Source: Anaeromyxobacter oryzae
GTDB lineage: Bacteria > Myxococcota > Myxococcia > Myxococcales > Anaeromyxobacteraceae
DNA length: 64,000 bases
Assembly: GCF_023169945.1 (NCBI RefSeq)
Contig: NZ_AP025591.1
Location: 6,370,501 to 6,434,500 of the forward strand
Direction: 5' to 3'
The stretch's first letter is position 1. Every line of letters starts with the position of its first letter. Position numbers and translations under genes: made by a program. Positions 19,907-29,345 of this stretch are shown in pieces. The notes below the pieces were generated by a model. It was not told the DNA's origin, did no database searches, and was given only the letters and a program-made list of their open reading frames with translations.

Positions 19907-20758
19907 TCAGCGTGCCGGGTACCCATGCCGGTCGCCGCCCCGCTCCTTCTCGGGCGGCTGCTCGGGCGGCTCCGCCGCGCCGGCCTCGACCGCGGCGACG
20001 GACCGGAGGAACGCCCAGAGCTGGCGGGCGCCTCCGTCGGCGCGGGCTTCCCCCGTGGCGTCCGTCCAGCCGGGGTGCTTCGCGAGCATGGCGAAGAAGG
20101 CGTCCGGCGCGATCCGGTCGGCGATCCGCGTCAGGTCGGGGCCGGCCTCGCCGCCGGCCTTCCGCAGGCGGTGGCAGGCGATGCACAGGGCGCCGAAGAG
20201 GTCGGCGCCGGGGCGGGCGCCCTCGGGGGCGCCGTCCGGGACGGCGAGCGCGCGGCCGTAGGTCGTGAACGAGTTCACGATCTCGATCGCGACGACGCCC
20301 CGCGCCCACCAGAGCCTCGCCCGCGGATCGGTGAGCAGCCCCCGCTGCGCGCCGGTGGGCCACGCGACGACGCGATCCGGGAGCGGCACGCCGTCGGCGC
20401 GGTCCGCGAGGACCGGCCGGAACGTCCGGATCTGGCTGAACGGGATCGGGACGGCGCGCCGATCCGCGGTCCGGACGACGGCGGTGTCGGCGCCCTTCGT
20501 CAGCTCGACGCGGCCGTAGGCGAGCTGGGTGAGCTGCGGCCCCTCCCATGTCGCGGCGCGGCCGGTGACGGGGTCGGTCCCCTCCACCTTGCCCCGCGGC
20601 AGCGCGTCGAGGTCCGCCTTCCCGAGCCGGAACGGGCCGCCCTTCACCGCGCCGCTGACCTCGACGACCGTGTCGCCGCGGGGCGGTCCGCTCGGGAGGC
20701 GGGGGCCGCTCGAGCAGGAGAGAATCGCGAGGAGGAGCGCTGCGCTGGACTTTTTCAT
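19907..20758 (-). CDS. c-type cytochrome lipoprotein with sulfite-oxidase-like domain
   Basis: 283 aa from ATG 20758 (MKKSSAALLLAILSCSSG), a lipoprotein signal with lipobox ending at Cys. Residues about 30-165 resemble the small oxidoreductase molybdopterin-binding fold (DTVVEVSGAVKGGPFRLGKADLDALP; WARGVVAIEIVNSF) but lack an obvious cofactor Cys. The C-terminal half is a monohaem cytochrome c: CIACH with a Met further on (FFAMLAKHPGW). It probably carries electrons in the periplasm, anchored by lipid. Domain assignment of the N-terminal half is tentative. Divergent from the 66-aa gene. Confidence 0.75.
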   Translation of the reverse strand: MKKSSAALLLAILSCSSGPRLPSGPPRGDTVVEVSGAVKGGPFRLGKADLDALPRGKVEGTDPVTGRAATWEGPQLTQLAYGRVELTKGADTAVVRTADRRAVPIPFSQIRTFRPVLADRADGVPLPDRVVAWPTGAQRGLLTDPRARLWWARGVVAIEIVNSFTTYGRALAVPDGAPEGARPGADLFGALCIACHRLRKAGGEAGPDLTRIADRIAPDAFFAMLAKHPGWTDATGEARADGGARQLWAFLRSVAAVEAGAAEPPEQPPEKERGGDRHGYPAR

Positions 20759-20810
20759 GAGCCGCCTTTGGGCTATCTTCCCGGTCCCCTTCACCATGGA
20801 GCGATCCAGC

Positions 20811-21011
20811 ATGGCACGCGCGTTCGTCGGAAGCATGGAATGCCGGGTGAACGTCGACAAGGATCTCGGTGACACGTGGGCCGTGTCGGTCGTGGTCCCG
20901 TCTGCCGCACCACTCGTCGTGAAGCTCCAGGGCAACGACAAGGAGGCGGCGACGAAGGGCGCGCTCGAGATCCTGCAGAAGGCCGGCAAGATCGACCGCT
21001 TCGACCTGTAG
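20811..21011 (+). CDS. Small hypothetical protein, 66 aa
   Basis: MARAFVGSMECRVNVDKDLG to KIDRFDL. Start at ATG 20811 because GGAG lies 9 nt upstream; ATG 20796 is in frame but lacks a ribosome site. The pattern of strands then two helices (NDKEAATKGALEILQKAGKI) suggests a small alpha/beta domain. Family not recognised. Divergent from the cytochrome gene with a -10-like box between them. Confidence 0.6.
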   Translation: MARAFVGSMECRVNVDKDLGDTWAVSVVVPSAAPLVVKLQGNDKEAATKGALEILQKAGKIDRFDL

Positions 21012-21110
21012 CGCGCCTGCCGCGGCGCCGCTGCGGCCCGTTCGGATGACGTCCCGCCGTCCGCGTCGCACCGAGCGGCCCGGCGACGAGGACGGGAGGT
21101 CGGACCCGGT

Positions 21111-24100
21111 ATGCCCGAAGCCGACTCCCTCTGGCCGCCCCCGGGCGACGCCGGCGGCGGTGCCGACTCCATCGCCGGCGAGCTGGCGTCGCGCATCGAC
21201 GCGGTGCCGCCGGCGCCGGGCGACGCGATGGACTGGGTGTCCGTCGCTGCGGGCTACGAGCGCGAGGCGCTCGCCCTCGGCGCGCACCCCGCCACGGCGG
21301 AGCTGCTCTTCGAGGCGGGCCGGATCTACGAGGAGCGGCTCGGGGACCCCGCCGCCGCGCTCGAGTTCCACCGGCGCGCCTTCGCCCGCGACCCGGCCTT
21401 CCTCCCGAACCTCCGGACCGCCCGCCGCCTCGCGATGGACCTCGGCGACGACGCGCTCGCCGCCGAGGTGCTGGACGCCGAGGCCGCCGCGACGACCGAC
21501 CCCGCTGCCCGGGCGGCGCTCCTGCTCCTCCGCGGCCGCCTCCTCGCGGCGCTCGGGCAGGAGGGCGCGGCCGGCGACGCCCTGGCCCGCGCCGCCGCGC
21601 TCGCGCCGGAGGCGTTCGCGATCGCCGAGGAGTCTGCGCGCGCTGCCGCCGCCTCGGGCGATCGCGCCGCCCTCGCCGACGCGTACGTGCGCTGCGCGCG
21701 CGCCGCCGGCGACCGCCTCCTGTCGGCGCACTACCTCTCGGCCGCCGCGGCGCTCCTCGAGGACGCGCTCGAGGCGCCCGAGCGCGCCGCCCCCCTCGCC
21801 CTCGAGGCCTTCGAGCTGGTCCCGGACGACCCGTTCGTCCGGGCCACCGCGCGGCGGCACGCCGAGCGGCTCGGGCCGGGCGAGCCGCTCGCGCAGATCC
21901 TGCGGGCGGAGGCAGAGTCCGCCACCGGCGCCGCCGCCGCCCGCGCGTTCCAGGCGCTCGCGCGCGTCGAGGAGCGGCTCGGCCGGACCGACGCCGCAGT
22001 CGTCGCGCTCGATCGCGCCCGCGCCGGCAGCCCGGACGACCCCGTCGTCCTCGGTGAGCTCGCGCGGCTCCGCGAGGCGCGCGGCGAATGGGAGGAGGCG
22101 GCGGCGGTCCTCGAGGCGCTCGCGGCGGCCCACCTGGCGCGGCGGGCGGCGGGGCACCTCCGCGAGACGGTCGCGGCGAAGCTCCGGCGCGCCGAGATCG
22201 AGGAGGAGCGGCTCGGGCGCGCCGGGGAGGCGATCCGCTGCTGCCGCGAGGTCGTCGCGCTCGATCCGCTGAACCGGTCCGCGCTCACCGCGCTGGGCCG
22301 GCTCTGCGCGCGCGCCGGCGACTGGGAAGGCCTGCTCGCCGCGTTCGAGGCGGAGGCGACCGCCGCCCGGGATCCCCGGGATCGCGCGCAGCGCACGTTC
22401 AAGGCCGCCGAGGTCCTCGACGAGCGGCTCGGTCGCGCCGCGGACGCGACCGCCCTGCTTCGCGAGGCGCTCCGGGTCGACCCGGACCTCCTCCCTGCGC
22501 GCGCGGCCCTGGAGCGGATCCTGGAGCGCGAGGGCCAGTGGGGGCCTCTGTGCGCGCTCCTCGAGGAGGACGCGCCGCGGCTCGACTCGCCCGCGGAGGC
22601 GGCCGCGCACCTGTTCCGGATCGCGCGCCTCCGGGAGGAGCGGCTCGGCGACCTCGCCGGCGCGGCGGAGCTCTACCGCCGGATCCTCGCGCTCGCCCCG
22701 GAGAGCCGGGTCGCCCTCCCCGCCCTGTCGTCGGCCCTGACGCGCCTCGGGCGGTGGGAGGAGCTCGCGGAGGTGCTCGCGCGCGAGGCGGCGGTCGCCG
22801 TCGATCCGCGGCGGCGCGTGTCGCTCCTCCAGCGCCGGGCCGAGGTCCTCGACGAGCACGTGGAGGATCCGGAGCCCGCCCGGGTCGCATGGGAGGACGT
22901 CCGCGTCGCGGCGCCGGACCACCTCCCGGCGCTCCGCGCGCTGGGGCGCCTGCATGCGCGCGCGGGCCGCTGGGAAGCGCTCGCGGAGATGTTCCGCGCC
23001 GAGGCGGACGCCGCTCCGGATCCCGATCAGGCGGCGGAGCTGGTGATGCGCGCCGGCGAGCTGCTCGAGCGGCGGCTCGGGCGCAGCGACGACGCCGTCG
23101 CCGCGTACCGCGAGGTCCTCACGCTCGCGCCGGCGCACCTCCCGGCGCTGCACGCGCTCGCGCGGCTCTACCGGGCGCGCGGCGACGAAGAGAGCCTCGT
23201 CGAGAACCTGCGCGCGCAGGCGTCGGTCCGCCTCGCGCCCGAGGAGCGGGCCGCGGCCCTCGCGGAGGCAGCGGCGATCTGCGAGGAGCGCCTCCGGGAT
23301 CCCGAGCGCGCCGCCGAGGCCTACGACGAGGCGCTGCGCGCCGATCCCGCGTTCGAGCCCGCGCGCCGCGCGCTGGACCGGCTCCACGCCGACGCCGGCC
23401 GGCGCGACGCCCTCGCCGCGCTCCGGCGCGCCGCCGCCGTCGACGACGCGACCCCCGGCGCCGGCGAGCGGCTCCTCGCGCTCGCCCGGCTCGAGGCGGA
23501 CCGGATGGCGGACCCGGCCGCCGCCCGCCGTGCCGCGGACGCGCTCGCGCGAGCGGCCCCGGGGAACCCGGCCTCCCTGCTCCTCGCGCTCCGGCTCGCG
23601 ATGGATCCCGAGGGCCGCTCCCGCGCCCGCGCCGGGCTCGCCGCGGCGGCCACGGTCCCGGCGGCCTCCGCCGCCCTCCTCGCGGCGGCCGCCGTCGATC
23701 GGCGCCCCGCGGGGCTCCGCCGGGCGGCCCTCTCGGAGGCCGCGGCGCTCGCGCCCGACGATCCCGTGCTCGCGGCCGAGGAGGAGCGCCGGCTCCGGGA
23801 GGCCGGCCAGCACGCCGCCCTCGCCGCGTTCTGCGAGGCGCGCCGTGCGACCGCGTCCGACCGGCCGTCGCGCGCCTCCTGGGCCGTCCGCGCCGGCGAG
23901 GCGTGGGAACGGGCCGGCGCCCCGGAGCGCGCCCTCGCGGCGTTCCAGGCGGCGCTCGCGGACTCGCCCTCCCACCTCGCGGCGCTCCGCTCCGCCCGCG
24001 CGCTGTTCGTCCGACGCGGCGACTGGGGCGCGGTCCGGGCGACGCTCCAGGCCGAGGGCGCGGCCCTCCAGGATCCGCACGAGGCGGCCGCGGCGTGGCT

Positions 24101-26129
24101 CGAGGCGAGCGCCGTCGCCGAGCAGCGGTTCGCGGACCTCGAGGGCGCCGCCAGCGACTGCCGCCGGGCCGCGGAGCGGGACCCGCGCAGCCGCGCGCCC
24201 GTCGCGCGCCTCGAGGCGCTCCTCGCGGCGTCCGGCCACGCCGGCGGCGACGAGGTGGCCGCGCTGCTCGCGGCCCGCGCCCGCGCCGAGCCCGATCCCG
24301 CTCGCGCCGCCGACGCCTGGCTCGCGGCCGCCCGCGCCGCGCTCCGGGGCGGGAGCGGTGTCGGGCGGGACGAGGCGCTCGCCGCGCTCGATCGCGCGCT
24401 CGAGGTGTCCCCGGCGCACGGGCCCGCGCTCGAGCTCCGCGCCCGGCTGCGGGCGGAGGCCGGCCGTGCGGCCGAGGCGGTCCTGGACCTCGAGGCGTGC
24501 CTCGCCGCGGGGGGCGAGACCGGCGGAAACGTCGCGCTCCACCTGGAGGCCGCCGCCCTGTGCCACGAGGCGCTCGGCGACCCCGACCGCGCCCGGCGCC
24601 ACCTCGAGGGGGCGCTCGCGCTCGCGCCGGACCAGGCCGAGGCGCTCGCCCGGATCGCGCGGATCCATCGCGACGGCGGAGACCGGGAGGCCGCCATCGC
24701 CGCGCTCCGCCGGCTCGTCGCGCTGCCCGGTCTGCCGCGCGACGCGCACCTGGACCACCTGGCCGGGCTCGCGGACCTCGAGGCGGCCGGGCCGGAGCTC
24801 GACGCCGCGGCCGCGACGTGCCGGCGCATCCTCGACCTCGACCCGGGCCACCCGCTCGCGCTCCGGCTCCTCGTCTCCGTCGAGGAGCGCCGGGGCGACG
24901 TGCCGATGCTGGCCGCGGCGCTCGAGACCGCCGCGATCGCTGCGCGGGATCCGGCGCTCCGGGCCGACGCCCACCTCGCGGCGGCGCGGCTCCACGCCGG
25001 GGAGCTCCGGAGCCGCGCGAAGGGCCTCGAGCACCTCCGCGCCGCCCTCGAGGCCGCCCCGGACCGCGAGGACGTCCTGGCGCTGCTCGCCGAGACCTCC
25101 GAGGAGACCGCCCCCGCGCTCGCCATCGACGCGCACCGCCGGCTGCTCGCGCGGGACCCCCTCCGCGACGCGAGCTGGAGCGCGCTGTACCGGCTGTTCG
25201 ACCGGACGCGCGCCCACGACCGCGCCTACGTCGCCGCGACGGTCCTCCGCTGGCTCGGCGCGCCTCTCCCGGCCGCCGGCGCCGAGCGGCTGCTGCTCGA
25301 GGGCGATCGCCAGACGCTCGCCGCGCCCCCGCCGCTCCCCGCGGCGGACTGGGAGACGCTCCGGGCGCCCGGCGATGGCGGGCCGCTCGCCGACGTCATG
25401 GCGGTGGTCGGCGACGTGCTCGCCGCGGCGCTGCTCGAGCCCGCCGCCGCCCGCGGCGCGCCCGTCCGCGAGGACCATCCCTTCCGCCGCCTCCTCGCCG
25501 ACCTCGCCCGCAGCCTGGGCGCCAGCGAGCCCGAGGTCCACGCGGCGCCCCTCGGGCGGCTCGCGATCGAGCCTGGGACGCCGCCCGCGGTCCTCGTGGG
25601 CGCCGATCTCGTGCGCCGGACCACCGCCCGCGAGCAGCGGTTCCTGCTCGGCCGCGTCGCCGCGAGGCTTCGGGCGCGCAGCGCCGTCGCGGACGCCGTC
25701 CCGCCCGCGGCGCTAGGCGAGGGCGTCGCGGCGGCGGTCTGGCAGATCGTGCCCGGGTACGCCGGAACCGGGCGGCCCGCGGAGGACCTCGTCCGTCTCC
25801 TGGGACGGATGCTCCCGCGGCGCGCCCGGAAGGCCCTCGAGGAGCCCGCCCGCGCGCTCGCCCAGCTCCGCCCCGCGCCGGACGTCGGCGCCTGGCGGGA
25901 AGCGGCGGCCGCCACTGCCGACCGCGCCGGCCTCGTGCTCTGCGGCGACGTGCCCACCGCCATCGCCCTGCTGCTCCGGGACGAGCGGGGCACGACGGCG
26001 GCCCCCGCGGCGACCGCGGAACGGCTCGCGGCGGTCCGCGCGTGCCCCGACGCGCTCGCGCTCCTCGCGTTCGCCGCGAGCGAGGCCCACTTCGTGCTGC
26101 GGCAGCGGCTGCGCGTCGCGATCGCCTGA
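21111..26129 (+). CDS. Giant TPR repeat protein
   Basis: 1672 aa with no signal peptide or membrane helix. Nearly the whole length is Ala/Arg/Glu/Leu-rich helix pairs of TPR type, visible as repeated units such as EERLGDPAAALEFHRRAFARDP, AEAIRCCREVVALDPLNR-like and ERAAEAYDEALRADPAFEP; I estimate over twenty units. The last ~350 residues lose the repeat pattern and form a different helical domain (LRRTTAREQRFLLGRVAARLRAR). It is likely a cytosolic scaffold; partners are unknown. A GGGAGG lies 11 nt before the ATG. The gene stands alone, convergent with the cinA-like gene. Confidence 0.8.
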   Translation: MPEADSLWPPPGDAGGGADSIAGELASRIDAVPPAPGDAMDWVSVAAGYEREALALGAHPATAELLFEAGRIYEERLGDPAAALEFHRRAFARDPAFLPNLRTARRLAMDLGDDALAAEVLDAEAAATTDPAARAALLLLRGRLLAALGQEGAAGDALARAAALAPEAFAIAEESARAAAASGDRAALADAYVRCARAAGDRLLSAHYLSAAAALLEDALEAPERAAPLALEAFELVPDDPFVRATARRHAERLGPGEPLAQILRAEAESATGAAAARAFQALARVEERLGRTDAAVVALDRARAGSPDDPVVLGELARLREARGEWEEAAAVLEALAAAHLARRAAGHLRETVAAKLRRAEIEEERLGRAGEAIRCCREVVALDPLNRSALTALGRLCARAGDWEGLLAAFEAEATAARDPRDRAQRTFKAAEVLDERLGRAADATALLREALRVDPDLLPARAALERILEREGQWGPLCALLEEDAPRLDSPAEAAAHLFRIARLREERLGDLAGAAELYRRILALAPESRVALPALSSALTRLGRWEELAEVLAREAAVAVDPRRRVSLLQRRAEVLDEHVEDPEPARVAWEDVRVAAPDHLPALRALGRLHARAGRWEALAEMFRAEADAAPDPDQAAELVMRAGELLERRLGRSDDAVAAYREVLTLAPAHLPALHALARLYRARGDEESLVENLRAQASVRLAPEERAAALAEAAAICEERLRDPERAAEAYDEALRADPAFEPARRALDRLHADAGRRDALAALRRAAAVDDATPGAGERLLALARLEADRMADPAAARRAADALARAAPGNPASLLLALRLAMDPEGRSRARAGLAAAATVPAASAALLAAAAVDRRPAGLRRAALSEAAALAPDDPVLAAEEERRLREAGQHAALAAFCEARRATASDRPSRASWAVRAGEAWERAGAPERALAAFQAALADSPSHLAALRSARALFVRRGDWGAVRATLQAEGAALQDPHEAAAAWLEASAVAEQRFADLEGAASDCRRAAERDPRSRAPVARLEALLAASGHAGGDEVAALLAARARAEPDPARAADAWLAAARAALRGGSGVGRDEALAALDRALEVSPAHGPALELRARLRAEAGRAAEAVLDLEACLAAGGETGGNVALHLEAAALCHEALGDPDRARRHLEGALALAPDQAEALARIARIHRDGGDREAAIAALRRLVALPGLPRDAHLDHLAGLADLEAAGPELDAAAATCRRILDLDPGHPLALRLLVSVEERRGDVPMLAAALETAAIAARDPALRADAHLAAARLHAGELRSRAKGLEHLRAALEAAPDREDVLALLAETSEETAPALAIDAHRRLLARDPLRDASWSALYRLFDRTRAHDRAYVAATVLRWLGAPLPAAGAERLLLEGDRQTLAAPPPLPAADWETLRAPGDGGPLADVMAVVGDVLAAALLEPAAARGAPVREDHPFRRLLADLARSLGASEPEVHAAPLGRLAIEPGTPPAVLVGADLVRRTTAREQRFLLGRVAARLRARSAVADAVPPAALGEGVAAAVWQIVPGYAGTGRPAEDLVRLLGRMLPRRARKALEEPARALAQLRPAPDVGAWREAAAATADRAGLVLCGDVPTAIALLLRDERGTTAAPAATAERLAAVRACPDALALLAFAASEAHFVLRQRLRVAIA

Positions 26130-26147
26130 GCGACGGCGGCGTCCGCG

Positions 26148-26897
26148 TCAGGGCCCCTCGACCCGCACCACGCTGCCGGGCGGAAGCGCCTCGAGCAGCG
26201 CCGCGAGCGCCGCCTGGACCGCGGCGAGCTCCTTCGACTCCACCGTGAGCTTCACCCGGTGGTCCGTCGCGTCGAACCGCGGGTAGCTCCCGATCTCCAC
26301 CGCGGGGTGCGCCGCGACGACCCGATCGAGCGCGGGCGCGAAGCGCTCCTCGCCGACCGCGACGAACACGGAGGCGAGCCGCCAGGGCGGAGCCTGCAGC
26401 AGCGGCGCGATCGCGTCGAGCTGGTGCCGGAAGAACCGCGGCACGCCGGGGAGCATCACGACGTTCTCCACCGCGAGCGTCGGGTATCCCGGATCGCCCA
26501 GGAGCCGCGTCCCCTCCGGCACATCCGCCATGCGGAGCGCGGCCTCGGGCGGCTCCTCGCCGCCGTGGTGGGCGCGGTGCAGCGCCCGGATCGACTCCGC
26601 GAGCGCCTGCGACCGCGCGACGCGCCGGCCCAGGGCGCGGGCCACCGCGCGCGGGGTGATGTCGTCGTGCGTCGGGCCGACCCCGCCGGAGGTGAAGCAC
26701 CAGTCCACGCGGCGACGGAGGACGTCGAGCGAGGTCGCGATGTCCTCCTCGCGGTCCGGGACCGTGTGGATCCCGACGAGCTGGACGCCGAGCGCGCGCA
26801 GCCGGAGGGCCGCGTAGGGGCCGTTCTCGTCCTGCACCTTCGCGGAGAGGACCTCGCTTCCGATCACGACGAGGGCGGCGGTGGGCGTCTCGGCCAT
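26148..26897 (-). CDS. CinA-like / MoCF-domain protein
   Basis: 249 aa. Starts AALVVIGSEVLSAKVQDENG and has the characteristic SGGVGPTHDDITPRAVA of the molybdopterin-binding (MoaB/MogA-like) domain of CinA, plus VVMLPGVPRFF. The C-terminal nicotinamide-mononucleotide deamidase domain of full CinA is absent, giving the short form. Such proteins may hydrolyse ADP-ribose or NAD-related pyrophosphates; the activity here is inferred. It is the last gene of the leftward set beginning with the aminotransferase, 38 nt after tmk. Confidence 0.82.
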   Translation of the reverse strand: MAETPTAALVVIGSEVLSAKVQDENGPYAALRLRALGVQLVGIHTVPDREEDIATSLDVLRRRVDWCFTSGGVGPTHDDITPRAVARALGRRVARSQALAESIRALHRAHHGGEEPPEAALRMADVPEGTRLLGDPGYPTLAVENVVMLPGVPRFFRHQLDAIAPLLQAPPWRLASVFVAVGEERFAPALDRVVAAHPAVEIGSYPRFDATDHRVKLTVESKELAAVQAALAALLEALPPGSVVRVEGP

Positions 26898-26935
26898 GCT
26901 CGCTCCGCGCGCCCAGCGGCGCGCTCCCTTCCGTC

Positions 26936-27598
26936 CTAATCGAGGGACGACACGGCTGCCCAGACCGCGTCGGCGACCGCCTCGACGGGGCGCGACCCGT
27001 CGATCTCCGCGATGCGATCGCCCGCGGCGCGCCGCACCTCGAGCGCGCGCTCGTAGCTCGCCGCGACCCGCCGCTGGAACGCGTCCACCTCGAAGATCTC
27101 GCGATCGAGGGTCGCCGCGCGGCGGCGGGGCAGCGCGACCCTGGGCGAGACACGCAGGAACACGGTCAGGTCGGGAGACGGGGCGGCGCGGTTGATCTCC
27201 GCCACCCAGGCCATGTCGCCGAGCGCCGCGCCCTGGTACGCGAGCGACGACAGCGTGAAGCGATCCGACACCACGTCCACGCCGCGGGAGAGCTTCGGGG
27301 CGATCTCGTCGGCGTGGTGATCGAGGCGATCCGCGGCGAAGAGCAGCGCGAGCGCGCGCGCGTCGAAGGCGCGGCCGTCCCGGCCCGTGACGCGCCTCGA
27401 CAGCACCTGCCGGATCAGGGCGCCGGCGGGTCCGCCGGAGGGCTCGGCAGTGACGTGCGCGGTGCGGCCGGCGGCGCGGAGCCGCTCGCCGAGGAGGCGC
27501 GCCTGCGTGGTCGTCCCGGCGCCGTCGAGCCCCTCCACGACGAGGAGCCGACCCTGCCGATCCTTCGCGCCGGAGGCCCCCCTCCCCCGCCGCGTCAC
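26936..27598 (-). CDS. tmk: Thymidylate kinase with altered P-loop
   Basis: 220 aa from GTG 27598, overlapping the upstream stop (GTGA). The fold is that of dTMP kinase: VVEGLDGAGTTTQARLL, DRFTLSSLAYQG (DR-type motif), and RRRAATLDREIFEVDAF in the lid region. The usual P-loop GxxGxGKT Lys is replaced by Thr (GAGTTTQ), and an Arg/Lys may compensate from elsewhere. The enzyme phosphorylates dTMP to dTDP with ATP for DNA synthesis. It may still be active. No second tmk is seen in this window. Confidence 0.88.
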   Translation of the reverse strand: MTRRGRGASGAKDRQGRLLVVEGLDGAGTTTQARLLGERLRAAGRTAHVTAEPSGGPAGALIRQVLSRRVTGRDGRAFDARALALLFAADRLDHHADEIAPKLSRGVDVVSDRFTLSSLAYQGAALGDMAWVAEINRAAPSPDLTVFLRVSPRVALPRRRAATLDREIFEVDAFQRRVAASYERALEVRRAAGDRIAEIDGSRPVEAVADAVWAAVSSLD

Positions 27599-27972
27599 GG
27601 ATCCAGCCTCAGGACCTCCCGGATCGCGCGGTACCGGGAGAAGAGCGCGTCCTCCTCGCGCATGAGCCGGCGCGCCCGCGCGAGGGCGCGGACCGCGAGG
27701 GCGAGGAGGACGACGGTGACGACCATGGCCAGGTACAGGAAGAGCGGCCGCTGGCCGGTGACCTTCCGGACCACGCCGGGCTTGAGCCTGCCCCAGCGAT
27801 CCCACGCGAGCGCGATGCTCGTGCCGGTGCCGATGAGGCCGGCGAAGACGAGGTACAGGCCGCGCCGCGCGACGTCGATGGAGCGGCGCGTCTCGAGCTG
27901 CTTCGCGAGGACGTCGTGCTCCGCCCGGAGGGCGACGGGATCGGCGGCGGTGGGCTGCGGGGCGGTGCTCAT
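27595..27972 (-). CDS. Two-helix membrane hypothetical protein
   Basis: 125 aa. Two transmembrane segments (GLYLVFAGLIGTGTSIAL and LFLYLAMVVTVVLLALAVRAL) separated by a basic loop, with charged helices at both ends. It overlaps tmk by 4 nt and follows threonine synthase by 12 nt, so it is in that operon. Function unknown. Confidence 0.7.
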   Translation of the reverse strand: MSTAPQPTAADPVALRAEHDVLAKQLETRRSIDVARRGLYLVFAGLIGTGTSIALAWDRWGRLKPGVVRKVTGQRPLFLYLAMVVTVVLLALAVRALARARRLMREEDALFSRYRAIREVLRLDP

Positions 27973-27984
27973 GCGCGGGCGTTT

Positions 27985-29343
27985 CTACCCCCGTCCGAAG
28001 CGGGCGGCAATCGCGTCCTGGACCGCGCCCAGCGTCGCCGGAAGCTTCACCCCGGGGTTCGGGAGCCCCGGCGCGACGCCGGGCAGCGTGCCCTCGTGGT
28101 AGCCGACCTTGAAGTCGGAGAACTTGAGGCCGTGGGCGGTCGAGATCACCACGACGCGCTCGCCCTTCTTCACGACGCCGCGGGCCGCGAGCTTCTCGAG
28201 CGCGGCGAGCGCGACCCCGGTGTGGGGGCAGGTGAACATCCCGGCCCGATCCGCCCGCGCGGCGGCGTCCGCGAGCTCCTGCTCGGTCGCCTGCTCCACG
28301 AGGCCGTCGAGCGCCTCGAGCGCGCGGAGCGCGCGGCGTGACGAGACCGGCGCGCCGATCTGGATCGCCGAGGCGAGCGTCTTCCGCGCCGCGACGGCCT
28401 CGACCTTCACCGCCGCGGTCGGCCTCACGCCCGCGCCGCTCGTCGCGCGCCAGAGCGGGTTCGCGTTCTCGGCCTGCGCCACGACGAGGCGGGGGAGCCG
28501 ATCGACGAGCCCGAGCTCCTTCATGAGGAGGAAGCCCTTCCCCACCGCGCTCGCGTTCCCGAGGTTCCCCCCCGGGATGACGATCCAGTCCGGCGAGGTC
28601 CACCCGAGCTGCTGCGCGATCTCGATGGAGGCGGTCTTCTGCCCCTCGATGCGCAGGGAGTTCATCGAGTTCGCGAGGTAGATGTCCTTCGTCTCCGAGA
28701 GCTGCTTCACGACCGCCATGCAGCCGTCGAAGTCGGTGTCGAGCTCGAGCACGAGCGCGCCGTTCGAGATGGGCTGCACGAGCTGCGCGGTGGAGATCTT
28801 GCCGCGCGGGAGGAGCACCACGCTCGGGATGCCCGCCGCCGCGCAGTACGCCGAGAGCGCCGCGGAGGTGTCGCCCGTCGACGCGCACGCCACCGCCCGC
28901 ACGGAGCCGCCGCGCGCCCGCATCTCCTTCACCGCGGACACCAGGACCGTCATCCCGAGGTCCTTGAAGGACCCGGTGTGGGTGACGCCGCACTCCTTCA
29001 GCCAGACGTCGTCGAGGCCGATCTCCCGCGCGTAGCGGTCGACCTTCAGGAGCGGGCTCCCGCCCTCGAACATCGAGACGACGTTCTCGTCCGCGAGCTG
29101 AGGGTAGACCCACTCCTTCTTGCCCCAGACCCCGGAGCCGTACGGCCAGGCCCCGAGCTTGAAGCGGCCGTCGAACAGCGCCTTCCACTCGGCGGCGGAC
29201 CGGCCCGCGAGCGCGGCGCGATCGTGCTCCACCTCGAGGAGCCCGCCGCACCGCGGGCACGAGTAGACGACCTCCGTCAGCGCGGCGCGGAAGTCGCAGC
29301 CGTCGGCGCAGCGGAACCAGGCGGAGAGGACGGGGGCTCGCAT
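27985..29343 (-). CDS. thrC: Threonine synthase
   Basis: 452 aa, PLP-dependent. The N-terminus carries a zinc-ribbon-like CADGC...CPRCGG. The PLP Lys is in THTGSFKDLGM, with CASTGDTSAALSAYCA and a glycine-rich PGGNLGNASAVGKG phosphate-binding loop. It converts O-phosphohomoserine to threonine. ATG begins 2 nt after the aminotransferase stop. The zinc-ribbon form and long length match the class found in several deltaproteobacteria. It is part of an operon with an alanine/aspartate-type aminotransferase. Confidence 0.95.
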   Translation of the reverse strand: MRAPVLSAWFRCADGCDFRAALTEVVYSCPRCGGLLEVEHDRAALAGRSAAEWKALFDGRFKLGAWPYGSGVWGKKEWVYPQLADENVVSMFEGGSPLLKVDRYAREIGLDDVWLKECGVTHTGSFKDLGMTVLVSAVKEMRARGGSVRAVACASTGDTSAALSAYCAAAGIPSVVLLPRGKISTAQLVQPISNGALVLELDTDFDGCMAVVKQLSETKDIYLANSMNSLRIEGQKTASIEIAQQLGWTSPDWIVIPGGNLGNASAVGKGFLLMKELGLVDRLPRLVVAQAENANPLWRATSGAGVRPTAAVKVEAVAARKTLASAIQIGAPVSSRRALRALEALDGLVEQATEQELADAAARADRAGMFTCPHTGVALAALEKLAARGVVKKGERVVVISTAHGLKFSDFKVGYHEGTLPGVAPGLPNPGVKLPATLGAVQDAIAARFGRG

Positions 29344-29345
29344 CG

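Noticed and set aside
19800..25541. 1913-residue minus-strand frame over the TPR gene
   Set aside because: Shadow frame of Arg/Gly-rich composition with no domain; the plus-strand TPR frame is complete and repeat-structured.
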